Below are positions 43,915-51,789 of a stretch of 64,000 bases of DNA, piece after piece. The stretch is from Citreicoccus inhibens (GTDB lineage: Bacteria > Myxococcota > Myxococcia > Myxococcales > Myxococcaceae): positions 1-64,000 of the forward strand of contig NZ_JAHNZT010000017.1 in assembly GCF_019039035.1 (NCBI RefSeq), read 5' to 3'. Each line of letters opens with the position of its first letter. The stretch's first letter is position 1. Position numbers and translations under genes: made by a program. The notes under the pieces were generated by a model. That model did no database searches. It was not told the origin of the DNA and was given only the letters and a program-made list of their open reading frames with translations.

Positions 43915-45402
43915 TAGTCCTACAGTCGTAGATTGAGACGAGCGCCGTGCGCCCGGTAATGGCAGACGATGGCGACGGCTTGATGGTGGCGGCGCCAGCG
44001 ACTCCACGCCAAGACGTGCTCAATGGGAGCCACAGCGCGTCGGAGCAGGGCTACCAGCAGCCCGCGCACCTCTTGGACGGAGAATCGGACAAGGAGAGTC
44101 AATGCAGGCCGCGCCGACCGAGAAACGCCCGCATGGGGTTTCTTCGCGTCGGCAGGCCGAGGGCTTTTGGGGGCAAGCCCTCCTCTGGTCCGAGGTTGGC
44201 CAGTGCCCGTGCCGCGGCGAGGAAGACGTGAGCCACCAGACACAACGTCATGTGTCGGTGCCACGCCGTCCACGTTCGCACCTCGTAGTCAGCCAGGCCG
44301 ACTTCGCCCTTGGAGGACTCGAAATCCTCCTCAATTACCCACCGACTGCCGGCGACCCTCACCAGCGAAGCCAACGAGGCATTGCGTCGGGCATGGGCCA
44401 CGTAGAAGGCCACTTTTCCATCCGAGAGGCTGCGCCGGAAGAGAAGCCAGCGAGACAGCCCCAGGTGGCGATTGAGGCGGAGACGGGCCCACTCGTAGAG
44501 CCGAGGGCCCTTGGTACCCGCGCTCGCGGACATGCGCACCCATGCCTCCGGCGGGACTTCTCGTAGCGCGTCTGCCGGCTTCACCTGGACGAAGCCGCGC
44601 CACACATGCGTGTTGGACGCCACCGTCAGCACGTAGGGCTGGCGCAAGTCTTCCAGGAAGCGGCGCAGGGTGGAGTCGCGTCCATAGACTTCATCACCCA
44701 CCACCCACGCGGGCTTCAGTCCCGAGGCCAGCGCACGTTGCAGCAGGCCCTGCGCCAGGGCGGGCTTGGACTCGAAGCTCACCTCGTCTGGCACGCCCCC
44801 CGCCCTGCGGCGCTCCGCGTCCTGCGCCCACGCCTCGGGCAGGTACAGCTCCCGGTCCACCAGGGCATGGCCTCGAGGCGTCGCGTAGGAGAGGAAGACG
44901 CCTACCTGGGCATTCTCCACCTTGCCCGCGGTGCCGGTGTACTGGCGTGCCACGCCCACCGACTTCTCCCCCTTCTTCAGGAAGCCCATCTCATCCACCG
45001 CGAGGATGCCTCCTTCTCCGAGCGTCCTGCGTGCGTACTCCAGCAAGCCGTCGCGCACCTCTTCCGAATCCCACTTCGCGCGCTCCAGCAAGTGCTGAAT
45101 GGCATACGGCGCGCGATGCCCCACGTCCTCCGAGAGGCCCCAGGTATTCTTGCGTTGCGCCTGCCCCAGCAGGGCTTTGACGTACTCGTGGGCCGCGGCA
45201 TGCGCTTCGCGACGGCGGAAGTAGGGCTCCAACCAGGCGCCCACTCCCTCCAACTCCATGGCGAGTTGGCTCACCAGTCGCACCTCTGGGGCCTGCTGCT
45301 TCGGGTCTGCCGAGGACTGGATTGGAAGCATCGCTCCTCCCCCTTCTGTTCCTTCGACAGAAGGGATGCTCACGCTTCTTCCGAACTACAACTGTAGGAC
45401 TA
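43915..45402 (-). mobile_element. IS701-family insertion sequence
   Basis: About 1.49 kb between inverted repeats TAGTCCTACAGTCGTAG (43915-43931) and, inverted, CTACAACTGTAGGACTA (45386-45402), matching 16 of 17. Both ends lie in YTAR-like tetranucleotides (TTAG left, CTAG right), the target style I associate with this family, though they are not identical. Carries one transposase gene with a late frameshift. Confidence 0.8.
44099..45373 (-). pseudogene. IS701-family transposase, C-terminus frameshifted
   Basis: 424 residues from a GTG. The DDE core is intact: Asp in ILAVDEMGFLKKG, Asp in AWVVGDEVYGRD, Glu in EEDFESSKGEVGLADYEVR. The reading frame ends at 44099 after FLGRRGLH. The usual IS701 tail (FSVQEVRGLLVALLRR...EHVLAWSRWRRHHQ) is found in a different minus-strand frame running down to 43920, so a 1- or 2-base indel near 44100-44130 has removed the last ~60 residues. 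Activity is doubtful but the catalytic domain is whole. Confidence 0.8.
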
Positions 45403-45497
45403 GCGAATGAGGAGCGCGACGTGTGTTTCCGAAACACGTTGGCCCCATGCGCCCTTCTTGGCATGGCGGGAGGGCCGTCGCTTGGCAGCCACCGCGA

Positions 45498-47282
45498 CTA
45501 CACGTACCGCTCGGCCAACCGAGACACGTGCCCGGTGGCTTGGGTCACGGCGGTGGCGGCCTCCTGCGTGGTGCCGAGCTGGCGCAGGGTCTCCGCCATC
45601 AGGTCATCCAGCTCACGCACGGCGATGAAGAGCTGATCGACGCCCGCGTGCTGCTGTCCCACGGCCTCGGCGATCTGCCGCACGGCGCCCGCTGCGTCCA
45701 ACGCCAACGCGATGAGCTCTCGCAAGCGCTCACCGCTGAGACGCAGGGGCCCGAGCGCGGCCTCGACGCCCTGGGCGCTGCGGTCCGCCTGACTGACGGC
45801 CGCGCCGGTGGCGTCCACCATGCCCTCCAGCAACCCGCGCACCTGCCCCGTCGCGCGAATGGACTGGTCCGCCAGCTCGCGCATCTGCCGCGCTACGACT
45901 CCGAAGCCCCGGCCCTGCTCGCCCGCGCGGCTCGCCTCGATGGCCGCGTTGATGGCCAGCATGTGCGACTGGTCCGCCAGCGACTTCACCAGCTCCGACA
46001 CGCGGCCCACCTCGCGCGCCCGGTTCCCCAGGTCGCTCACCTGCTGGTGCAGCCCCGCGGTGATGTCTCGGATGTCGGCGAGGCCCTTCTCGGTGCCCGC
46101 CAGCGCCTCCTCGCCCATCTTCCCCAGCGATGCCGCGCGCTCGGCCACCTGGAGCGTGTTGCGCGCTCGCGCCGAGGCCACGTTCGACATCTGCTGAATC
46201 TCCTGGGCGGTGGCGCGCGCCTGATGCAGCGCCGCGGCCTGCCGCGACAGCGTGCGGTTCTGCTGCTCGCTCGCCTCCGTCAGCCGCGAGCCAGCCCGAG
46301 CCAGATGCCCCGCCGAGGAACTCAGCGACCGGGGCAGCTCCTGCAATCGCTCGTAGAGCATCCACGTGCGAGCGGACAGGTCGCCCAACTCATCCGAGGA
46401 CACCCACTGCGGCGGCGTGGCGCGGCCTTCCACCAGCGCCTCCAGCGATGCGCCCACCGCGCGCGCGCCCGTGGCCAGTCGTCGCGCCGCCCACGCGGCG
46501 GTGAAGATGGAGCCCAGCGCCGCGAACCCACCCAGCATCGCCACGGGCGTCGCGAGGTCCGCCTGGAGCGGCTGGATGCTCGCGCGCACCCGCGCCGCGC
46601 CATGCCCATCCCGCGACAGCTCCAGGTCCCGCGCCAGCGCGTCCAGGCTGCGCTCCAAGCGCAGCTCCATGGTCACGATGCTGGTGATGCACGTCACGAG
46701 CAGCGCGGAGACGACCAGCGCCGGCAGGAACCAGCTCTGCCGAGGCAGCAGCAGGCCCTGGCTCGTGGGGCGCTCGTGCGGCGCGCGCCGGAACGCCTCC
46801 AGCGTCACGGGCGCCAGCGTGCGCTCGTAGAGCATGTAGAGGATGGGCGCGCTGAAGAGGCCCGCGCTCATCGCCACCGCCACACCCACCAGCACCACCA
46901 TGGGGGGCCGGTCCAACGCCACGCCAATGGCCCCGTTGAAGAAGATGCCGCCCACGAACCAGCCGGCCTGTGCTTCTCCGAAGGCCAGCACGGCGGGCAG
47001 GCGCATCAGCCGCCCCAGCCGCGCCCCTTCCTGCCCCGGCGCCTCATGAAGCGCGCGCCGAAGCAACACGCCCACCGCGCCAATGGGAACCACCAACGCC
47101 AGACCGCCAATCACAATGGGGGTGACGACGCCCAGCACGAAGCCCAGCATGCTGCTGTCGATGTCCAACAGCTGGGTGTCAACGTAGATGGCGGGAGCGA
47201 CCGCCACCGTGACGACAAGGGTGCGCAAGAGCAGCAGCCGGAGGAGCAGCGCGCCGGAGGAGTCGTTCGAGGAGGTCGTCAT
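45498..47282 (-). CDS. Methyl-accepting protein with multi-pass membrane sensor (orphan)
   Basis: 594 residues from the ATG at 47282. The N-terminal half has about six membrane helices (LVVTVAVAPAIYV, MLGFVLGVVTPIVIGGLALV, VGGIFFNGAIGVAL, MVVLVGVAVAMSAGLF, FLPALVVSALLVTCI, PVAMLGGFAALGSIF), then a HAMP-like segment and a coiled-coil signalling domain with tip [36 protein letters not shown]. No che genes adjoin it, so it must couple to a CheA elsewhere. Membrane sensing, rather than a periplasmic ligand domain, is suggested by the topology. Confidence 0.9.
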   Translation of the reverse strand: MTTSSNDSSGALLLRLLLLRTLVVTVAVAPAIYVDTQLLDIDSSMLGFVLGVVTPIVIGGLALVVPIGAVGVLLRRALHEAPGQEGARLGRLMRLPAVLAFGEAQAGWFVGGIFFNGAIGVALDRPPMVVLVGVAVAMSAGLFSAPILYMLYERTLAPVTLEAFRRAPHERPTSQGLLLPRQSWFLPALVVSALLVTCITSIVTMELRLERSLDALARDLELSRDGHGAARVRASIQPLQADLATPVAMLGGFAALGSIFTAAWAARRLATGARAVGASLEALVEGRATPPQWVSSDELGDLSARTWMLYERLQELPRSLSSSAGHLARAGSRLTEASEQQNRTLSRQAAALHQARATAQEIQQMSNVASARARNTLQVAERAASLGKMGEEALAGTEKGLADIRDITAGLHQQVSDLGNRAREVGRVSELVKSLADQSHMLAINAAIEASRAGEQGRGFGVVARQMRELADQSIRATGQVRGLLEGMVDATGAAVSQADRSAQGVEAALGPLRLSGERLRELIALALDAAGAVRQIAEAVGQQHAGVDQLFIAVRELDDLMAETLRQLGTTQEAATAVTQATGHVSRLAERYV

Positions 47283-47484
47283 CTTGTAGGTCGGGCGGAA
47301 CGCTCCCAAGCCTGAGCGGGAAGCGAGAGTCCGTCAACGAGCCAGGTCGGGTCGAGGTGCGGGAAGTCCCTACTCTCCGGGGCTATCTGGGAGGAGGACG
47401 ACCAGCCAGGGGGCGCGGGTGTGTCACGAGCGGTGAGGGTGCCCAGGGTGACGAGGGGAACCCATCCCCGAAAGGAGGCCCGCC

Positions 47485-47676
47485 ATGGGCGAGCTGTTCG
47501 ACAAGGCGAAGGGGAAGTTGAAGGAGGCCGCTGGAGCCCTCACCGGCGATCGCAAGCTGGAGGCCGAGGGAAAAGCCGACAAGGCCAAGGGCGACATCAA
47601 GGGCAAGTTCGAGGACGCCAAGCGCGCCGTGAAGGACACGGTGGACTCGAGCACGCCGCGGAGGGACGAGCCGTAG
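47485..47676 (+). CDS. CsbD-family stress protein
   Basis: 63 residues. The ATG at 47485 has AAGGAGG upstream. Composition and pattern (FDKAKGKLKEAAGALTGDRKLEAEGKADKAKGDIKG) are those of CsbD/YjbJ: a small, charged, helical, hydrophilic cytoplasmic protein induced by general stress in other bacteria. Biochemical role not established for the family. Divergent from the orphan MCP. Confidence 0.9.
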   Translation: MGELFDKAKGKLKEAAGALTGDRKLEAEGKADKAKGDIKGKFEDAKRAVKDTVDSSTPRRDEP

Positions 47677-47736
47677 CGTCCCGACTCCCGCGCGAGCCCG
47701 CGTCCCTCCTGGGCGCATCGGGCTCGCGCTGGGGCC

Positions 47737-47898
47737 TCACCGCTTCGACGTCCCCGGGGGGCATGCCACCTCGAGGAAGGTGGTGGACTTGCCGCTGACC
47801 ATCACCCACAGGCAGCGCAGCACACACGCGACGCCGAACTCCCGGTAGATGAGCCCCAGGTGGGTGACCACCTCTCGTCCGGTGATGACACCGCGCAT
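47737..47898 (-). CDS. Short hypothetical protein
   Basis: 53 residues. The ATG at 47898 has AAGGGGG upstream. The sequence (MRGVITGREVVTHLGLIYRE, then VACVLRCLWVMVSGKSTTF) is unlike shadow translation: balanced composition, a hydrophobic middle and three cysteines. I recognise no domain. It lies between CsbD (convergent) and the universal stress gene. The longer open frame upstream of this ATG looks non-coding. Confidence 0.55.
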   Translation of the reverse strand: MRGVITGREVVTHLGLIYREFGVACVLRCLWVMVSGKSTTFLEVACPPGTSKR

Positions 47899-48283
47899 GG
47901 CACCGCCCCCTTGCTTCCCTGCTGCCGACCGGACACCCGCCGAACCGTCGTGTGTCGCGCCGCCCCCTTTGCAAGCAGCTGGCCGGGCCTCGGCGGCTCG
48001 GCGGGCGCCCGGTGTCCTCGGCGCGACAGCCCAACACCGCCATCCGTCGTCATGGCGTGCGCGTGCGTCTGGGCGCAGGTGCGTGGGGGCGCGTGGAAGG
48101 CGGGAAAACTTACAGGTGTCCCGTCCATCCGGTGACGCACGGGGCAGGCGCCCGTTCGGCGTGGAGGCCTGTCCGCTCGGATGCGGAGAGCCCGCGCGAG
48201 CCCTGGCCTCCCCGCTCGGGGCGTTGGATGTGCGACCCAGGGCGCCAACGGGCACTACTACTTGAAGGAGAGGAGGTTTCCAC
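47899..48283. other. Intergenic region before universal stress gene
   Basis: 385 bp holding the divergent promoters of the 53-residue protein and the universal stress gene. An excellent ribosome-binding site (AAGGAGAGGAGG) ends at ~48276. No gene or clear dyad seen. Confidence 0.4.
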
Positions 48284-49267
48284 ATGCGGCCACACGAGAC
48301 ACTCAGGGGAGGCAAGCCATTGCTGCTGGCGGGTCCCGCGCGTGGCCAGCGGGGCTTGTCCCGCGTGGTGGTGGGGATGGACTTCTCGCTCGGCTCCGAG
48401 TTCGCCCTGGCGCGGGCATTGCGCCTGCCGCTGGGTCACGGCGCCACCTTCAGCGTGCTGCACGCCAGCCCGCCGCTGGATGGGCGAGACGGTCCGGATG
48501 GCACGCTGCCCGCGGACCGCTGCCTGCGGCGCGCGGTGGCCTCGGCGTGCCGGCGGCTGCGCGGTCGGGTGGACGTGGAGGTGTGCGAGGCCGCGCGCCA
48601 GGGGGAGGCCGCCGAGGTGGTGGCGGCGCTGGCGGACGAGCTGGGCGCGGAGCTGGTGGTGGTGGGCCGGCCGCACGTGACGTATCCGGTGCGCGAGCTG
48701 GCGATGGACTCGCTGGTGCGCCGGCTCGTGCGGCGGGCGGGCACGTCGGTGTTGGTGGTGGTGCCGCACCCGGCGCGCGCGTATCAGCGGCCGTTGGTGG
48801 CGGTGAACTTCTCGCGCGAGTCCCGCCGCGCGCTGGAGCTGACGCTGCGGCTGTGCCCCTCCTCGGCGGTGGTGGATGTGTTGCACGTGGTGGACGCGCG
48901 GGAGGAGGAGAAGGCGCTGGGCGAGAACGGCGCGCGGGGCGAGCGGCGCCTGCTGCTGCGCCAGGAGCGCGAGTCCGCGGCGCGCGCGGCGCTCGTTCGC
49001 TTCCTGGCCCCGTACCGGGAGATTGGGCGCACGCTCCAGCTGCGCGTGCGGTGGGGGGAGCCCTCCGAAGGCATCCTCGCCGAGTCCCTGGACCAGGGCT
49101 CGGATCTGCTCGCCGTGGGCATGTCCTCGGCCGAGGCGCGCACGCCGATGACGGAGCGGGTGCTGGCGCGCGCGCCCTGCGATGTCCTCGTGTCGCGGCA
49201 CCTGCGCACCCTCGTTCATCCGGGCGAGGGGGGCCTGGAGGACCTCACCGGAGCGCCGCACGCGTGA
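48284..49267 (+). CDS. Tandem universal stress protein (two UspA domains)
   Basis: 327 residues. Two UspA folds: residues ~28-160 (VVVGMDFSLGSEFALARAL...ADELGAELVVVGRPH...LVRRAGTSVLVVV) and ~168-310 (PLVAVNFSRESRRALELTL...DVLHVV...GSDLLAVGMSS...VLARAPCDVLVSR). The first has a partial G-2x-G-9x-G/S ATP motif and the second lacks a clear one, so nucleotide binding is uncertain. Cytoplasmic stress tolerance role. A 47-base gap leads to the ABC transporter; no terminator is visible between them. Confidence 0.9.
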   Translation: MRPHETLRGGKPLLLAGPARGQRGLSRVVVGMDFSLGSEFALARALRLPLGHGATFSVLHASPPLDGRDGPDGTLPADRCLRRAVASACRRLRGRVDVEVCEAARQGEAAEVVAALADELGAELVVVGRPHVTYPVRELAMDSLVRRLVRRAGTSVLVVVPHPARAYQRPLVAVNFSRESRRALELTLRLCPSSAVVDVLHVVDAREEEKALGENGARGERRLLLRQERESAARAALVRFLAPYREIGRTLQLRVRWGEPSEGILAESLDQGSDLLAVGMSSAEARTPMTERVLARAPCDVLVSRHLRTLVHPGEGGLEDLTGAPHA

Positions 49268-49314
49268 TGCCGGCGCGCGGCGCGTGACACCCCGCCGCGT
49301 TATGAGAGGGGACC

Positions 49315-51168
49315 TTGTCTCCTCCATCCGCACCCCGCCCGCCGCCTCCCATCTGGGCCCGCATGAAGAACGCGGGCAGCCTCTTCAAACAGCTCCCAGG
49401 GACGTTCCACCTCTTCTGGCAGGCGAGTCCGCGCCTGGCGGTGGGCCTGGGCGCGCTGACGCTGGTGGCGGCGCTGTTGCCCGCGAGCATCGCGTGGGTG
49501 GGCAAGCTCATCGTGGACACGGTGGTGGCGGCCTCGCGCGGAGACGCCGCGGCGCACGGGCGCGTGTGGGGACTGGTGGCGCTGGAGTTCGCGCTGATGG
49601 TGGGCTCGGCCGTGATGGACCGGGCGCTGAACCTCACGCGTGAGCTGCTGCGGGCCAACCTGGGCAACCTGCTCAGCGAGCGCATCCTCCAGAAGGCGCT
49701 GGAGCTGGAGCTGCGGCACTTCGAGGACTCGGACACCTACGACAAGATGCAGAACGCGCGGCGCGAGGCGAACAGCCGGCCGCTGTCGCTGGTGATGCAG
49801 GCGTTCTCCATCGTCCGCAACCTCATCACCCTGTCCACGTACGCGGTGCTGCTCGTCTCCCTGTCGCCGTGGAGCGTGGGGGTGCTGGTGGCCGCGTCCA
49901 TCCCCGCCTTCATCGCGGAGGCGCGCCTGGCCGCGGAGGGCTTCCGGCTCTATTCGTGGCGCGCGCCCGAGGGCCGCAAGCTCAACTATCTGGAATGGAT
50001 CCTCACGCGCGACAGCCACGTGAAGGAAGTGAAGCTGTTTGGTTTGGGGCCGCTGGTGCTGGGGCGCTACCGGACGCTGTTCCAGAAGTTCTTCGATGAA
50101 GACCGGGCGCTGTCGGTGAAGCGCATGGCCTGGGGGCTGGGATTGGGCCTCTTGTCCCTGGGCGCCTTCTACGGCTGCTATCTCTTCGTGGCGGGGCGGG
50201 CGGCGGCGGGCGGCATCACCGTGGGCGACATGGTGCTGTACTTGTCTGTCTTCAGACAGGGACAGGCCTCGTTCCAAGGCATCCTGACGAGCGTGGGCTC
50301 CATGTATGAGGACGCGCTCTTCATGACCAACCTGTTCGCGTTCCTGGACATCCCCACGGGAGGCGAGGCGCCTCGGGTGCTGCCGCCCGTGTCGCCCCCG
50401 CGCGCGCGGCGCAACGCCATCGAGCTGAAGGATGTGTCGTTCCGCTATCCCGGGAAGGACGCGTGGGCGCTGCGCGACGTGTCGCTGAAGCTGGAGCCCG
50501 GGCAGAAGCTGGCCCTGGTGGGCGAGAACGGCGCGGGCAAGAGCACGCTCGTGAAGCTGCTCTTGCGCCTGTACGAGCCCACGCAGGGCGACATCGTCTA
50601 TGGCGGGGTGAACCTGAAGGACATGGACGTGGAGGACCTGCGCACGCGCTTCGGGGCCGTGTTCCAGGACTTCGTGCGCTACCAGTTCAACGTGGCGGAG
50701 AACATCGGGCTGGGGCACGTGCCGGCGCTGGAGGATCGCAACCGCATCGTGCGCGCGGCGGAGCAGGGTGGGGCGAACACGGTCATCGCCGGGTTGCCCG
50801 GCCAGTACGAGACCATGCTGGGCGGCTGGTTCGAGAAGGGACAGGAGCTGTCCGCGGGGCAGTGGCAGAAGCTCGCGGTGGCGCGGGCCTTCATGCGCGA
50901 GGACGCCGAGGTGCTCATCCTGGACGAGCCCACCGCGAGCATCGACGCGGAGGCCGAACACGCGCTCTTCGAGCGGTTCCAGGCGCTGGCGGCGGACCGC
51001 ATCGCCATCGTGATTTCACACCGCTTCTCCACGGTGCGGATGGCGGATCAAATCGCCGTGCTGCACAACGGCCGGGTGGACGAGCTGGGCAGCCACGATG
51101 AGCTGATGGCGCGCAACGGGCGCTACGCGCACCTGTTCCACCTCCAGGCGCGGGGCTACCGGGACTGA
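49315..51168 (+). CDS. ABC exporter half-transporter (membrane and ATPase domains fused)
   Basis: 617 residues from the TTG at 49315 (GAGAGGGG just upstream); an ATG at 49363 is an alternative. The membrane domain (~40-330) has about six helices. The nucleotide-binding domain (~360-600) has Walker A GENGAGKST, Q loop VFQDF, signature LSAGQ (instead of LSGGQ), Walker B VLILDEPTASID and His switch ISHRF. The family exports lipids, peptides or drugs as dimers. No substrate-specific neighbour is present. Its 3' end overlaps the convergent thioredoxin-like gene by 13 bases. Confidence 0.93.
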   Translation: MSPPSAPRPPPPIWARMKNAGSLFKQLPGTFHLFWQASPRLAVGLGALTLVAALLPASIAWVGKLIVDTVVAASRGDAAAHGRVWGLVALEFALMVGSAVMDRALNLTRELLRANLGNLLSERILQKALELELRHFEDSDTYDKMQNARREANSRPLSLVMQAFSIVRNLITLSTYAVLLVSLSPWSVGVLVAASIPAFIAEARLAAEGFRLYSWRAPEGRKLNYLEWILTRDSHVKEVKLFGLGPLVLGRYRTLFQKFFDEDRALSVKRMAWGLGLGLLSLGAFYGCYLFVAGRAAAGGITVGDMVLYLSVFRQGQASFQGILTSVGSMYEDALFMTNLFAFLDIPTGGEAPRVLPPVSPPRARRNAIELKDVSFRYPGKDAWALRDVSLKLEPGQKLALVGENGAGKSTLVKLLLRLYEPTQGDIVYGGVNLKDMDVEDLRTRFGAVFQDFVRYQFNVAENIGLGHVPALEDRNRIVRAAEQGGANTVIAGLPGQYETMLGGWFEKGQELSAGQWQKLAVARAFMREDAEVLILDEPTASIDAEAEHALFERFQALAADRIAIVISHRFSTVRMADQIAVLHNGRVDELGSHDELMARNGRYAHLFHLQARGYRD

Positions 51169-51524
51169 GGGGACGGGGCCTCGGGCTTGGGCAGGTGGTC
51201 GCGGATGACGCCGAGCCAATAGGCCTTGCCGTAGTACTGGCTCATCTTCCCCAGGAGGGTGCCGTCCTTGAATAGGAGGAACGTGGGGATGCCGAAGAGG
51301 CCGAAGCGGCGGGCCAGCTCCTCTTCCTGATAGGCGTTGACCTGGACGACGCGCATCCGGGCGCCGTCCAGCTCGGCGAGCAGCTCGGGCTCGGCCTCGG
51401 CGTAGATGTCGCAGTTGGGGCAGCCGTCGCCCCAGAAGTCCACCACGACCAGCTCGTCGCGGGGTTCCAGGACCAGTCGGTCGAAGGTCTCGGTGGTGGC
51501 GTCGAAGCGCGCGGGAAGGGCCAT
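51156..51524 (-). CDS. Thioredoxin-like protein
   Basis: 122 residues. Thioredoxin fold with active site WGDGCPNC (CxxC = CPNC), cis-Pro in FGIPTFLLFKDG and C-terminal helix. No signal peptide, so cytoplasmic. It would reduce disulfides or handle peroxides; the CPNC dipeptide differs from the CGPC of housekeeping thioredoxin, suggesting another redox potential or partner. It ends 13 bases inside the ABC gene on the opposite strand. Confidence 0.9.
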   Translation of the reverse strand: MALPARFDATTETFDRLVLEPRDELVVVDFWGDGCPNCDIYAEAEPELLAELDGARMRVVQVNAYQEEELARRFGLFGIPTFLLFKDGTLLGKMSQYYGKAYWLGVIRDHLPKPEAPSPQSR

Positions 51525-51789
51525 GGCGGGTGCCTAACGGGAGGGCGGGCGCGCTTCAACCCTCGGGCTTGGGGCGTCGGCCGGGGTTGGGGCGGGCGGC
51601 CGGGCGCTGGGAGGTGCGCCGCGCCGGGGCCGAGGGAGCTGGGATGGAGGGGCCCGCCGAGTCAGGTTGACCAGGTATGTCTGGGTGGGGGCGGGAGAAA
51701 TCGCAACCCGAGGGCCGCGAGACGCGCTGCGCGAAAGGGCGTGGGCGCCATAAGGTGTATCGCGCAGTGGCTGATGTCGTGGAGGGGTC

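Noticed and set aside
45423-47315. A 630-residue plus-strand open frame opposite the orphan MCP
   Set aside because: His/Arg/Gln-rich translation typical of the reverse of a high-GC gene; the minus strand encodes a clear MCP.
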